Notes: generated by a model not told the origin, from the letters alone. A stretch of DNA of 64,000 nucleotides from Amblyomma americanum (GCF_052857255.1 NC_135505.1:132333967-132397966); one strand, 5' to 3'; positions 46,730 through 63,942 are shown, counted from the first letter of the stretch. Program-made: numbers and translations.

Positions 46730-47012
46730 CGGAACGGGGGCCTAGTGGTTTGAGACCGAATCGCATGAGGGAGGTGCGGGTTCGATCCCTAGCGGTAGCG
46801 GTTTCAAACAGGGATGTATTGAATGCGAGATTTCCTCTCGTATGGTGCTCGGCTTTTTTAAGGGGAAATGGTTGGGAAATGGGCCTTTGACCCCTCCTTG
46901 AGCAGACGAGAACACCTTGCGCAGTGGGGCTCTTACATCAGATACGCCTTTGCGCCATGAACATTCATCATCATGAGGGCTGTGATGCTTGATTAATAAA
47001 TACATACAAGAG
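46730..47012 (+). mobile_element. Second tRNA-derived SINE family, plus copy
   Basis: Head with GGGCCTAGTGGTTTGAGACC and B box GGTTCGATCCC, body with TGGTGCTCGGCTTT, GGGAAATGGGCCTTTGACCC and CCTTGAG, 3' end GCGCCATGAACATTCATCAT, then AATAAATACATA. Same family as 38797-39052. Confidence 0.75.
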
Positions 47013-47607
47013 GAAAGGAGAAATACTTATCCTCGCAGTTTGTTGCCTTGACGGATTAGACCCCATTCGGCCTTCAGCAAGCCGAACATTCCTAGTGGTA
47101 GTAGTTGAATTTTAAATCAACGGTACCGCTGCTGTGACCACAGAAGTTAAAAATTTATGCTCAAAAGGCGCAGTTATCGTTTTAAGGACTTAACTTTGTG
47201 CGCCTTCTAAGGCGCCTCAGTGATATGTTGGTCTAATTTTGGCACAAAAAGAGATAGTGATTCATGTCACATGCTGACGAAGGTGCTTATTAGCTTTGAA
47301 GCGAAATGTCTTCTTTGCTTCGATGTGAACAAGCTACAACATTTGGTAAGTACATTATGCCACCTGGCTTCAGCCTCTGGCAATGAACATGCCACGCAAG
47401 TAAGTTATGCACTGCCGCGATGACGCCGGAACGACAAAGCTCAAATTGATACCACCTGTATGGACAACACCTGAATGTTTCATCCTGTTCGCGCGTCTTA
47501 CATCACAGAAGTAATCTCTTTCTACTATAGCGAAGACAGATGATTCTCGCACCTGGGGTTCTAATGTGAGCCCAATTTGTGAACGATTGTCGCGTCTCGG
47601 AAGATTC
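47013..47607. other. No gene recognised
   Basis: Short open frames only, no recognised repeat. Confidence 0.4.
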
Positions 47608-47766
47608 AAACCGCGCCGTAAGAGAAGAGATAAAGGAGGGAGTGAAAGAACAAAGAGGTGCCGTAGTGGACGGCTCCGGAAAAAATTTCGACCACCCGGG
47701 GATTTTTAACGTGCACTGACATCGCACAGCACACGAGATCCTTTTTGTGCTTCGCCTACATCGAGA
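47608..47766 (-). mobile_element. SINE fragment (Ruka-like, long subfamily)
   Basis: CCGCGCCGTAAGAGAAGAGA, GAGGTGCCGTAGTGGA and GTGCACTGACATCGCACAGC in minus orientation; head and tail missing. Confidence 0.75.
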
Positions 47767-47904
47767 CTGATAAAAAAACACACATAACATTGACAATCGC
47801 TGATGCAACCCACCAAGAAAGAGGAAACAGCGTATAACCACGTCAAGTACAAGAGGTGAGGGACACAAAGAAGGAAAAATAAAGGAGGGATGAGACGCAG
47901 ATAA

Positions 47905-48620
47905 AAGAAGTTGTTGTTAGTTATTGTTGTTGTTGTTGCCTCAAAAGCGATGGCACACTGGGGATTGGCCAGGGTTTGGTGCAGATCCAAACCGGAGAAA
48001 ATACATCCAGGTTTATCTCAAGCCACTTATAAATATTAATAAAGGAAGCTGTGAAAACAAAAAGCTTTGAGAGATCTCTAAGAAATCGGAAGGAAAACCG
48101 AGGAACCAAAGCGGTGAGGGTTGAAATAAATAAATTAAAGAAATAAATTAATATTGAGAGAAAAGTAAAAAACAACGAAAAGGTTACTCAAAAATCTCCC
48201 GGTTGCGATAGCACACCCGTGTACAAGCTCTAACACCTGCTTAAGGGCATGCCCTATGACGGTTGTACCGAAGGTAAGGAGGGCGGAACTTGTTGAACGG
48301 AATAATGGCGCACGATTAATTCAATTCAATTTTATTTTCACCAAAACAAAGTATACATGACGAAAAGGGGGGTACGGGAAAAAGCGGCACAATAGCAGCT
48401 TGGCAAAGCTTCAACCACTCTGGCAACAATGACGAGGACAGCAGGAGAGTACACTGTTGTCCTCTGTTGGAGCAAAAGTTGCGGAGCTCAAAGGTGAGGA
48501 AAATAACGACGAAGATAAAAGTAAAAAAATAGCGAGGAAAATACAAAGATAGAAGTTACGAGGTTGAAAGAAGGGGAGGATGAAGAAAACATATAAACGC
48601 AATCGGCATGAGGTGGGAGA
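47905..48620. repeat. Probable dispersed repeat, unclassified
   Basis: A GTTGTTGTTGTTGCC simple stretch, then GGCACACTGGGGATTGGCCA, and at 48318 a complement of a LINE-like tail (TTCAATTCAATTTTATTTTC). I recall such words as repetitive in ticks, but borders and class are not visible. Confidence 0.3.
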
Positions 48621-50105
48621 GGGAGACCGAGGAGAAAGAACATGGCAGCAACGTTGGATTACCAAGACTGCGCAAGCGACTCAGCTTGGAACGGACGGTA
48701 AGAAAAATTTGGTCGGGGATGCAGCCGTTCCAGTGCCTGCATCAAACCCGTGTCTTTCAAACTGCGTTTGCACACAAAAGCGAACCCCTCCAAACCGTAC
48801 ACCTGGCCGGCACGATTCCTGGGCGCCAGCATGAGTACGTGATTTAGTGTTTTTGAAGAGAATGTCAGCAGAGGTGCCCACGCGCTGTGAAAAAGTAAGG
48901 GCGCTAGTGCAGACGAACGGCCGGAAACCGATTTTCAATTTCAGTATTTATGATCGCTATTATTAGTCGTGTTCGGACCGCCATAGTTTGATGGCGCGGC
49001 TTCCGCGCAAACATTTCTACAGGTTACTGACTGCATTTCTTTTATAGCTCGCGGCCAAAGTAAGCTTTCAAGTGGGGTGTATAAAACCCACATATTGGTA
49101 AAAATGGTGCTTGCAAATAAGAATTTGAAATTATGAGCTTAAAAATTAGAAAAGACATAGCTTTCTTAGATTCAAGGAGTGGGCGATAGTGTGAAACGCT
49201 CACTGATTGGTGGCTTTTATTGTTCTTTGTTGATCTGTTCCCTTGACGCATCATGACTTTGACAAGATAATAATTGTTAGTAGGCTATACCTGTACCTTA
49301 CGTGATCTTTATAAGGCTGTCAGGGCCAAATAAAGTTCATTCAGTGGAAGTTTAGCGCTCGTGTTGTGTCCCCTCAATTGTGTGCGCTATGGATCCTCAT
49401 GTTGACTACCCACTAACCCCCACCCTTCTGAGCTCCCAAGTTAACCTATAAATACGTAACCTGACCGAAAGTCTCATGAGATAATTTTCTGTCATTACAT
49501 ACAAATACAGATACTCTTACAGCAGTCGAGGATCTCACCTTGTCGTGACGACAGAAATTCTTGTCTTACGAAAAGAAATTTCTGTCGTAACAAAACACAC
49601 ATTTTGTAGTATTTACCAGGCGTTTTTTGACACAACAAAGCCACCAGATTTTTCGCATGAAGAGGTGAGTGGCATTTGAGAACCCGCATGTCGCGTTTTA
49701 CGACTGGGAAGTTGCGACAATAAACATATGAACTTAGTTGAGATATAACTGAAGTCCACTCTCCAGGCAATGCGCTCCCCCGTGCACTGGGAATTCTTGA
49801 GTAGCGCCCGCTAACAGATTTGAAGGTCCTCGGCTGGTGCCAGCCGTGCTTGTTTATTGAGGGTGTCGTGCCTACGGAAGAGGCTGTGATTTCGCCATAC
49901 ACTCGGGCATTTTTAAAGGCGAGTAGCTTTCTTCGGGTATACCTTGGAAACATTCTTCATCTGACGGAATGACAGAATTATTTTTGTGCTTTCGATGTAA
50001 TTATCCCGCTACAATAATGCCTTTGGGCACTTTGTCTCCCAAGTATCCCCAGTAACCTTCTGCAAATGAATAAAGAGCTTCGAATGCTATCGTATTGCCA
50101 ATATA
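48621..50105. other. No gene recognised
   Basis: A 152-codon minus open frame at 49495-49953 was not recognised; part of it is a locally repetitive TTTCTGTCGTAACAAAA-type stretch. A short piece at 49325-49392 (AATAAAGTTCATTCAGTGGA, TTTAGCGCTCGTGTTGTGTC) resembles the Penelope terminal sequence at 22117-22170. Confidence 0.35.
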
Positions 50106-51403
50106 CAGGGTGTCCCAGCTAAGTTTAGCCATGGGTTTTAAAATATGTCGCGAGACTCTAAGACGACGCGACCAGATGCATGCTGCTGGCTATTGTATGT
50201 GGTTAGTCACACTATTTTTGTATTGTGCCTAATAGCATAATTAGTTGAGATAAGTAACCAACTTCTGCAAGCAACGAAGACAGGCGAAGAAGTCCAATGA
50301 AGAAGTTGAAGAGCGGTCCGCGAAACGTCGAACTTAACAGTTTCTAACTTTCCATCTATTATGTATCGCTTTTTTGTAGCTCATTGCAGATGCCCGCGAA
50401 ATACAAAAAAATATAACGTGATATGCCCGCTTGCGCGCCGCGATTGCAGTGCTCTCAAACGTTCCGTGTAGGAACGAAGAGATCATTTAGCCAGATGTGC
50501 TGCCGCTTAAAAGGTGACAGGGCAGCGCTGTGCGATATTTGCCAGCGGTATGGGGAAACTGCGCTGCCAAGGTGGCACTGCAATTGTTCCATTCGGTGAC
50601 TCAAAACTGCCTTTTGTCAGCCGCTTGGGCCGCTGCAAACTCTAGAACACATTCTGCGCGATTTGATACCCGCGTTTTGCTGACAGCATTCATTGCTAGC
50701 TTCTCTCGGCGTAGCCCAGATAGCTGACGCACGGCACGCGCGCCTTCGGCAGAGCGCGGAGGCTCACGCCAATAGCCGCCTGAAGGTGGCGCGGAAAATT
50801 ACTAATAGTACTGCCCAAAACTGCTTGCTCTTCTCGCTAGGCAGTGTGTTATGGCGCTGCAATCGGTAACGCAAACTTCAACGCAAGTTCTCCATGCTTC
50901 TCATGTAGAGCTTGATAGCGACAAGCAGACACAGTTCTTATTGCTTGCGCTTGCGTAAACCGTGCAGCCGGCGCCTGCGTCGCAGCCCTGTCACCTTTTT
51001 AAGCAGCAGCACATCTGGCTAAATGTTCTGTTCGTTCCTACACGAAACGTTTCAGAGCACTGCAATCGCGGCGCGCAAGCAGGCATGTCACGTGGTATTT
51101 TTTGTATTTCGCGGGGATCCGCAGAGAGCAAAAAAAAGCCCATACGTAATAGATGGGAAGTTAGAAACTGTTGAGTTGGACGTTTCGCGGACAGTTCTAC
51201 AACTTTCTCATTGGACTTTTTCTCCTATCTTCATTGCTTGAGAAGTTGGTTAATTAACCTCGACTAAATATGCAGTTAAGCACGATACAAAAATACTGTG
51301 AGTTGCTCCATACAATAGCAGCCAGAAACATGTATCTGTTCGCGTCGTCCTAGAGTGCCGCGACACTTTTTTAAATGTTGGATAAACTTAGCTGGACACC
51401 CTC
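50106..51403. mobile_element. 1.3 kb foldback element with about 420 bp inverted arms
   Basis: The outer ends are CAGGGTGTCCCAGCTAAGTT and the complement of AGGGTGTCCAGCTAAGTTTA. The arms (about 50106-50524 and 50985-51403) stay alignable inward through AGTGCTCTCAAACGTT-like and AGCCAGATGTGCTGCCGCTT blocks. Loop of about 460 bp with no recognised protein. The same terminal motif GGGTGTCCCAGCTAA caps the MITE at 62639. Confidence 0.82.
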
Positions 51404-52312
51404 TACAACAAAATTATGGATTCCTGTATTTTTCTCGTTACATTACTTAATAAGCAGCATCCAATCGCGTCATTTCATTTTCCACGCAGAAACTTTTGTT
51501 TTCTGGCGGTTTGCATCTCCTTGGATGTCGTGACCCCTAATATTGGACAGGGTAGATAAATAATGAGTTTGATTCATGGGAAAGCTATATTGAAAGTTAA
51601 CTTAATGCTATCATGATTAATTATGCGTAACTTTTTATTTTGAACCTATATTGTGGACAGCGCAGCGACACATGAAAAGGAAAATTATACGTGTACCGTT
51701 AAGCGACAAGAAGAGAGAAAAGTGGGTCAGTCAACACGCGCTATTAAATTATAACCTTTAGTCAGATACAAGGTAAGGAAAAAGCGGCTTTTCCCCGTCA
51801 AAAGACTTCCAGCCAATGGCGTAGGCCGGTTGCTATGAACCTGATAGCGTGGGTAGCAGAGGGGACTGCTCCCGAGAACGCAGGGAAGGGACTGTCCCCT
51901 TTCATCTGCCACTCCCTGCATTGCCACTTTAGCATGTTCGTCAGAATCGGCCGACGCCATTGGCTGGAAGGGAGTCCTTTGACAGGGAGCAGCTGCTTTT
52001 TTCTTGACTTGTATCTGACTGTTGTTGGCATCAAGAAAAGGTAAATGGCATGGACATGGGCAGGTATTGCCAAGGAAGGATAAGAGGGGTGGTTTTCTTA
52101 GAATAACAGACTGAATTCCAACAGAGGGCAAGCCTAGCAAAGGATGGCTTAGTGTGAGGCAAGGGGGATAAGATTAAGAAGCCTGCGGCGATAAGGGGGC
52201 TGCAGCTTGCACAAAAAAGAGTTATTTGCAGGCAAAAGGGGGTATGGCAATTTTCCTAAATTGGGGACAGTTAAGTTGATTTGAATGATGATGATAATTA
52301 TTTTATTTCCAG
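51404..52312. other. No gene recognised
   Basis: Short open frames only. The segment near 51785-51990 shows a short inverted similarity (TTCCAGCCAATGGCG against CGCCATTGGCTGGAAG) with about 160 bp between, and AGATACAAG on both outer sides: a further small foldback. Confidence 0.4.
51765..52022. repeat. Small foldback/MITE-like inverted repeat
   Basis: GTCAGATACAAG at 51761-51772 pairs with CTTGTATCTGAC at 52008-52019, and CAGCCAATGGCGTAGGCCG at 51812-51830 pairs with CGGCCGACGCCATTGGCTG at 51948-51966. About 259 bp overall. Confidence 0.65.
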
Positions 52313-52488
52313 CACATGGAGACTATGTGGCGGAATTACAACCATGGATAAGCACTTTCGAAACCCTTGGAACAAGTGCCCAGTTACGGCTATTCAAGGC
52401 TCACAAACTGGGCTTTTCTGCACACATGCTTATTGCCGTTACCAGTTGGACAACTCATCACTGATGAATTTCGGCAGCAATGCCTAAA
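52313..52488 (+). pseudogene. ML exon 3 relic (duplicate of gene 1 exon 3)
   Basis: It follows an intact acceptor (TTTATTTCCAG) and reads TWRLCGGITTMDKHFRNPWNKCP, closest to gene 1 exon 3 ([23 protein letters not shown]). An insertion of about 11 codons (GLFCTHAYCRY) separates it from LDNSSLM, matching LDNSAEML in gene 1. The donor GTAAGC of gene 1 is GGCAGC here, so splicing is lost. No exon 1, 2 or 4 was found nearby. Confidence 0.82.
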
Positions 52489-54750
52489 TGACAGAAAGAG
52501 CTGAAATATGCAAAGTTAAGCAAGCTGCAAAGCAATTGAATTTACGACCGAAAAAAACACAGCCATAGAGTGTATGCTTAGCAGTGCAGTCACTGCAACC
52601 TTTCTCGTGCTTTGTGACTTAGTATTTCTTTTGGTGTTGAACCACATAGAAAGAATCGAGCAGCCTTCAACACCGCCTCTAGACCCAAGCGAAAAAACAC
52701 ATATGAGTGGCCTTTTACAGTCTCGAGTTCGCCGGGGTAGTTCTTGAACAAACAGCGCGAACAAAGACGAGCACAAAAGACAAGAACGCGAACGACACGG
52801 CGCTGACCCGAAGAACAAGAAATAAGTTGCGTTAACACGTTTTGGCGGGCTAGTTGGTTAAGCATCTTGAACAAACAGCGCGAACAAAGACGAGCACAAA
52901 AGACAAGAAAGCGAACGACACGGCGCTGACCCGAAGAACAAGAAATAAGTTGCGTTAACACGTTTTGGCGGGCTAGTTGGTTAAGCATCTTGAACAAACA
53001 GCGCGAACAAAGACGAGCACAAAAGACAAGAAAGCGAACGACACGGCGCTGACCCGAAGAACAAGAAATAAGTTGCGTTAACACGTTTTGGCGGGCTAGT
53101 TGGTTAAGCATCTTGAACAAACAGCGCGAACAAAGACGAGCACAAAAGACAAGAAAGCGAACGACACGGCGCTGACCCGAAGAACAAGAAATAAGTTGCG
53201 TTAACACGTTTTGGCGGGCTAGTTGGTTAAGCATCTTGAACAAACAGCGCGAACAAAGACGAGCACAAAAGACAAGAAAGCGAACGACACGGCGCTGACC
53301 CGAAGAACAAGAAATAAGTTGCGTTAACACGTTTTGGCGGGCTAGTTGGTTAAGCATCTTGAACAAACAGCGCGAACAAAGACGAGCACAAAAGACAAGA
53401 AAGCGAACGACACGGCGCTGACCCGAAGAACAAGAAATAAGTTGCGTTAACACGTTTTGGCGGGCTAGTTGGTTAAGCATCTTGAACAAACAGCGCGAAC
53501 AAAGACGAGCACAAAAGACAAGAAAGCGAACGACACGGCGCTGACCCGAAGAACAAGAAATAAGTTGCGTTAACACGTTTTGGCGGGCTAGTTGGTTAAG
53601 CATCTTGAACAAACAGCGCGAACAAAGACGAGCACAAAAGACAAGAAAGCGAACGACACGGCGCTGACCCGAAGAACAAGTTCGTCAAAATTAGACACAG
53701 TAGAAGAGTAAAAAATAAGACAACATACAGAAACGATGACTGGCGGCAAAGCTATTTCCACAAGTCAATGGCATATGGTTGACAACATCGTAAAAACTGC
53801 ATATTTTTAAAATTTTGTTTCTCTGTGTAAAGGTGCTTTTGCGATGGCACGTTTGTGTCATGCTGATTTCAGTTTGTGATAGCTTCGGCCTTGTTTATTT
53901 TTTAATCAGCGTTTTTGTATGTCTTCGTATGCACAGTCAGTTCTTTTTTGGCGCTGAAAGAATACATTGTTTTTTTTTTTGCGTAATCTTTTAGAGGATC
54001 CATATTTATGTTTTTTTGGTACATGTTTTTTGAGCAAAAATGGCTGCTCTGTGTGCAAGTTTTAATCAGGTGGAATAATTTCAGGCCAATATATTTATCT
54101 CAACCTGCCTGTAGCCACTGGCTTTGTGTCCACATAGCCTGCAAAATCTCTGTAAACTAAGATACACAGGAAGTACAAATTAAGTATGCACTCGCAAAGC
54201 AGAAGGCTAACCACGAGGTAAGGTAGGGCGGGAGATACACCATTTATAGATTAGTACACTCAAGTGACGTCATGTCTAGACGCGTATTGTTCCAAACGTC
54301 GAGGAAACGGCTGACTGCCAAAATATTTACTGTCTTTATGGGAAACTTTTTTTTTGGGGGGGGGGGGGGTTGTATATGCACGCTTTAGCTGTCGATGAAA
54401 ATTTGCTCGATTTCAGCGCTTGTTAACGCTGGGTCCTTCATCAGCTGTTGTTTCACATTTTTTGTGTTCCTCAGTTTTTCTGTTTTCTGTTTGGCGGGCT
54501 TCGCATGACGACAGCCATTGCAGTACTCTCAACAACATCCGAGCGGGATAATAAGACTGATGCGGCGCATTCAATTTTAACCTTGCCAGCGTGTAAAGTA
54601 TCAAATTTTTCGCGGAATCACTTGTTAACAGCAGAAATTTTGCAACTTCTGCCACCAACCAGGGAGTAAAATAAAAATAAACAGTACGCTCAGCTGCCTG
54701 CAAAGCGAGCAAGAACAAGATATACGCGCCTTTTTTAGCTAGAGACGGTT
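52489..54750 (+). repeat. Duplicate of ML gene 1 intron 3 (5' part)
   Basis: Collinear with 25930-27560: GCAGTCACTGCAACC, GTGTTGA-CCAC, ATGACT-GCGGC, GTACATGTTTT, AATTAAGTATG-ACTCG and AAATAAACA blocks occur in the same order. The copy carries the 123 bp array (52732-53678) and lacks the SINE found at 26913 in gene 1. Confidence 0.72.
52732..53678 (-). repeat. 123 bp tandem array (about 7.6 units) derived from a Penelope-like terminus
   Basis: CTTGAACAAACAGCGCGAAC recurs at 52743, 52866, 52989, 53112, 53235, 53358, 53481 and 53604, exactly every 123 bp, with almost no divergence. On the minus strand each unit (AGCGCCGTGTCGTTCGCTTT ... TAACCAACTAGCCCGCC) aligns with the Penelope terminal sequence at 22130-22240 (AGCGCTCGTGGTGTTCG ... 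TACCAACAAGCCCA). AGTTCG flanks both sides (52726-52731, 53679-53684), a possible target duplication. 123 is 41 codons, so the 340-codon minus frame is an artefact. Confidence 0.85.
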
Positions 54751-55774
54751 TAGGAGGCAACGTGGACTGGTTAAAGTTGTTCTGTGATGCGACATGGTAC
54801 AAGATTGTGACATTTATTTGAACAAAAGAAAATAATAGTGTTAAACGCGGAGATGGCCCGGGACAGGCGCGTGGCAATATTACTACAGTCCCTAAGTTAT
54901 TACTGCCCTTGAGTAATAATACTGGTGCTAGTTATACTTCATCGTTACTCCGCTTACTGGCAACTAATGTTGTGAGCAAATGCATTTTAACAAAATTTGT
55001 AGACGCGTTACCTATGACAAGTTGAGTACCGTTGAATATTTGCAAATTTTTACATGCTTACATGCACAGGAACATAGATACATATAAGCAATATATGATA
55101 TTAGACAGCTAAGTGTAACTGTGAAAAGCTGTTAAAACTTATTTTCTACCTATCGTCTTGGTATGTCTCATTGGTATGTCTGGTTCGCTTACTTCTCTGT
55201 CACCTTTATACAAGTTGCGTGGGTCTCGGTTCATTTTGAATTCGACGACAAGTAGTCACTCTGTTATCTCGCCGATAAGATAGCTACTTCAATTACCAGT
55301 TAGGTGCAGTTACTGTCAAGTTATGAGCAAGATAACTTAGTTATCTTCCTCTTAACTGAAGATAACTTAGTTATCTTCAGGGTGAGGCGAAGTAGTGCTC
55401 GCTGGTGTTGTTTGGTGTACTTCCAAAAAAAAAAAAGGCCATCAAATCGTAAGAAATGCTGCGACAAAGTTATCACAATTGAAATGGCTTCTTCACATCT
55501 GACACCACTTTTAATAATCCCAGGACTTATATTTCGTCGCATCCAGAGTAAGAGTTAACTGTGAACTAATTATTTCGCTCATGGTGCTCCATAGTAGCCT
55601 ACATATGCCAAGTTATCAATCGATTCCCTCAAAGGCAATGGCCTCGGGAAAACCGCTTTCAAGGAGCTTGTTCATTTCAGTGAGTTCACAACTTAATCCT
55701 TCGTAAGCACCCAACTTTTATCAACAAGAAATATCAAACGCACTGTCTTGAGACATCAGAAAATGCTACAGATC
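54751..55774. other. No gene recognised
   Basis: AT-rich. Repeats of GATAACTTAGTTATCTTC around 55328-55380 form a local inverted/tandem pattern. Confidence 0.4.
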
Positions 55775-55985
55775 GCAGCTCATCATCATCATCAGCCTGA
55801 CTGTGCCCACTGCATGCAATTAAATCCCTCTCCCACGTCTCTCAAATTAACCCCGTCCTTTGCCAGCGGCGTCCACCGTATGCCCGCAAACTTCTCAATC
55901 TCATCCGCCCACCGAACCTCCTGCCGCTCTTTGCACGCTTGCTATCACTCGGAATCCACTCTGTTACCCTTAAGTAAGATATCAG
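55775..55985 (-). pseudogene. Non-LTR retrotransposon ORF2 C-terminal fragment
   Basis: Minus strand: VTEWIPSDSKR, then after a frame change RWADEIEKFAGIRWTPLAK and NCMQWAQSG, followed by an ATG/ATC-type 3' repeat (CATCATCATCATCAG on the plus strand). Typical LINE 3' end, 5'-truncated and frame-shifted. Confidence 0.65.
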
Positions 55986-56303
55986 GTGACTTACTCGTAA
56001 TAAATTTCGACATGAATTCACCCCTGCAGCTGACACGCCCTTGACGCCAAATACGCTTAGCGCAGGTTTTTTTTTCTCAATTAAAAACGCAGCGGATTTC
56101 ACGTGCGTTCATTGTTCCATGCAAACGCAAGAAACGCACAAGGCAAGGCGGACTTGGAGCTCGATCCGACGTACTCACTTGAGTGCTCTGCATCAGCAAC
56201 GTTCAGCAGACTAAACATTGCTGGATGCTGCGCATCTTGTTTTTGCAATTTTTATATTTTATTCTATTTTTGAGCAACCTGTGCGGCGGGCACAGGAGAG
56301 CGG

Positions 56304-56335
56304 TATAAATAATGCCGAGTGTAGCATGCAGGACT
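56304..56335 (+). promoter_or_regulatory. Core promoter of ML gene 3
   Basis: TATAAAT at 56304-56310 and TAGCATGCAGGACT at 56322-56335, matching gene 2 in order and spacing; upstream CAACCTGTGCGGCGGGCAC (56275-56293) is also shared. Confidence 0.7.
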
Positions 56336-56379
56336 AAAGTAGCGGATTTTTTCAGGCACTCGTAGCAAGAAGCGGAGAC

Positions 56380-62129
<5,750 letters not shown>

Positions 62130-62307
62130 GTAAGTGTTCAGAAGAACAGTATTTCTATCATGAAAGAAAAATAGCCTCGTTAACACCATTCTATTCGCTC
62201 TCCTCCTTCCAAATAGTAAAAAAAAAATGTTTAAATCTAATTGAAGCTGATGGATATGTGGCACTGAATACGAAAAAAAAGCTCATAATCAGAGACACCT
62301 GCTTTTT

Positions 62308-63098
62308 GAAGCGAAAAGATTCACTACTCTAGGTAAAACAGCCGTCGCGTAGACCGGGGAATGACCTTGAACGACCTTAAGCTCAACCACGTTAGCCGTG
62401 TATGACCACATGGGGTACAGTTATGGTGTCTAACCCTTCACCCCTGACCTTGACCCACGATTTTTAGCTGACCTTTGACTTTCAACCACTGACCTTGAGT
62501 TCACCTATGACATTGAGTGACCTTTTGGTTGACCTTAAGAATATCCGATGGGCTGATGTGAAGCCACGTAATTACATCCGATGGGGTGTCGTAAGACCAT
62601 GTGATTCCACTTCATGGCCACGTGGTCGTGTGGGTATACCGGGTGTCCCAGCTAACTTGAGCCAAGAGTTAAAAAATAAGGTATTAGGGACAGGTGACTG
62701 AAACCAGTTGCATATTGGTGACAGCCACCTTGCGCACCACAGACAATTTTTTGTTTCGCATTTAACTGAAAATTTAATGAAGTTGGTCGACAACTCTTCA
62801 AATGCAATTTGTTGTCTAAAATCAATATTTATTAATTTATATAATTCAACTTCATTAAAGTATAAATTGCGAAACAAAAAATTGTATATGATGCGCAAGG
62901 TGGCTGTCACCAATATGCCACTGGTTTCACTCACCTTTCTCTAATAATTTATTTTTAACCTTTGGCTCAAATTAGCTGGGACACCCGGCCTATGGAACGG
63001 CTGTCGCGAGCGTGTAGCGGAGCTGCCATGGGTAAGCCTCAGACGCTTAGCAATCTTCCTCGCTTTTAGCTGAATTCCAGGGTTAGCCGTGTTAAGCC
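62308..63098 (+). repeat. Dispersed TGACCTTGACC-rich repeat, interrupted by a MITE
   Basis: Second copy of the repeat at 60137-60575. It is split at 62638/62991 (GTGGGTATA before, CTATGGAACGG after) by a palindromic MITE. In ML gene 3 intron 3. Confidence 0.75.
62639..62990. mobile_element. 350 bp palindromic MITE nested in the repeat
   Basis: Ends CCGGGTGTCCCAGCTAA and its complement; arms of about 150 bp are nearly complementary (ACAATTTTTTGTTTCGCA, GGTGACAGCCACCTTGCGCA). TA on both sides may be the target duplication. The uninterrupted repeat copy at 60.1 kb shows the empty site. Confidence 0.85.
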
Positions 63099-63393
63099 AC
63101 TGACATTTTTTTTATTCTGTTTTTGTGGGAAGGGTCGGGGACAAGAGATAGTGAAATTTGCATTGGGTGGCTTCACATTATTTTCCAAGGTAAAGGGTTT
63201 TTCAAAAGTATAAGGCACCCGTATGAATGAAACCTTGCAGCATGGGTTGTATTGCTTTGCAAGCGTGTCAAAGATCTTCCATGTTATGAGGAAATGTCCA
63301 CCTCAGCGGTGTAATTCTTAGAAGTACTAGCGGTGCTGTAAGGCCCGCACAGCATTGACCTACAGCAAACCGAGCATCTTTCAGTCTAGCTAC

Positions 63394-63942
63394 TGTTGCA
63401 AAAGGGTTGCAAGCCCCAAGGGTAGCGTTGGCCTGGCGGCCTGGGGCAAAGCAGGAAACATCCGAAGGTCCCGGCAAAGGATGAGTCGACTGGCAACAGA
63501 ACAACTTGTTTATTCTGGCATCGCAAAAGAGCAGCCGGTCAGGGCGACCACGTTACTCGCAGGAAGAAATCGAAGTCTCTCCTTGGCGTCCGGGGCAGCT
63601 CTCTTTATATACCCTCAGAGTCGAGGGCAAGAAGGAGCGGCTTGGGATGAGTCCCACAAGACGGCGACGCATGAACATGTTCAGGCGTGACGGGCGCGTC
63701 CGCCAGGCCGGCGCCGGTCAGACCTCCTCGCCTCCCAGTTGGGGAGCTCCTCTCCCCGGCTGCCGCGCTTTGACAAGCGTGGGCAAAACATGCACACACA
63801 CACACACGCACGCACGACGACACGTGGCACTGAAACCTGCCTGGACGCGCTTGGCGGGAGGCGTTGCGGCCGCGATGAACGAAGCCGCGGCGTCCGTTGC
63901 ATCCGCGCCGGCTATACCGCGCGTCGAAGGCGAGACGTAACA
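63394..63942 (-). mobile_element. LTR of a retrotransposon (minus strand), internal part beyond the window
   Basis: Minus strand: starts TGTTACGTC at 63942, ends TTTTGCAACA at 63394 (TG...CA with TGTT/AACA ends), 549 bp. It has a TATA box (GGTATATAAAGAG, 63602-63613) and a poly(A) signal AATAAA (63509-63514). The purine-rich CCGGCGGGGCGGTC just upstream (63943-63956) fits a polypurine tract, so this is probably the 3' LTR of a Ty3/gypsy-type element continuing to the right. The 5 bp flank GCTAC (63389-63393) would be one target duplication. Confidence 0.6.

Noticed and set aside
49495..49953. 152-codon minus open frame
   Set aside because: Not recognised; part of it comes from a locally repeated sequence, and no start or splice context supports a gene.
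52590..53612. 340-codon minus open frame
   Set aside because: It is produced by the 123 bp (41 codon) tandem array; the repeated peptide has no recognised domain and the DNA aligns with a retroelement terminus.
52732..53678. CRISPR array
   Set aside because: Regular spacing but no unique spacers; the whole 123 bp unit repeats, and the genome is eukaryotic.
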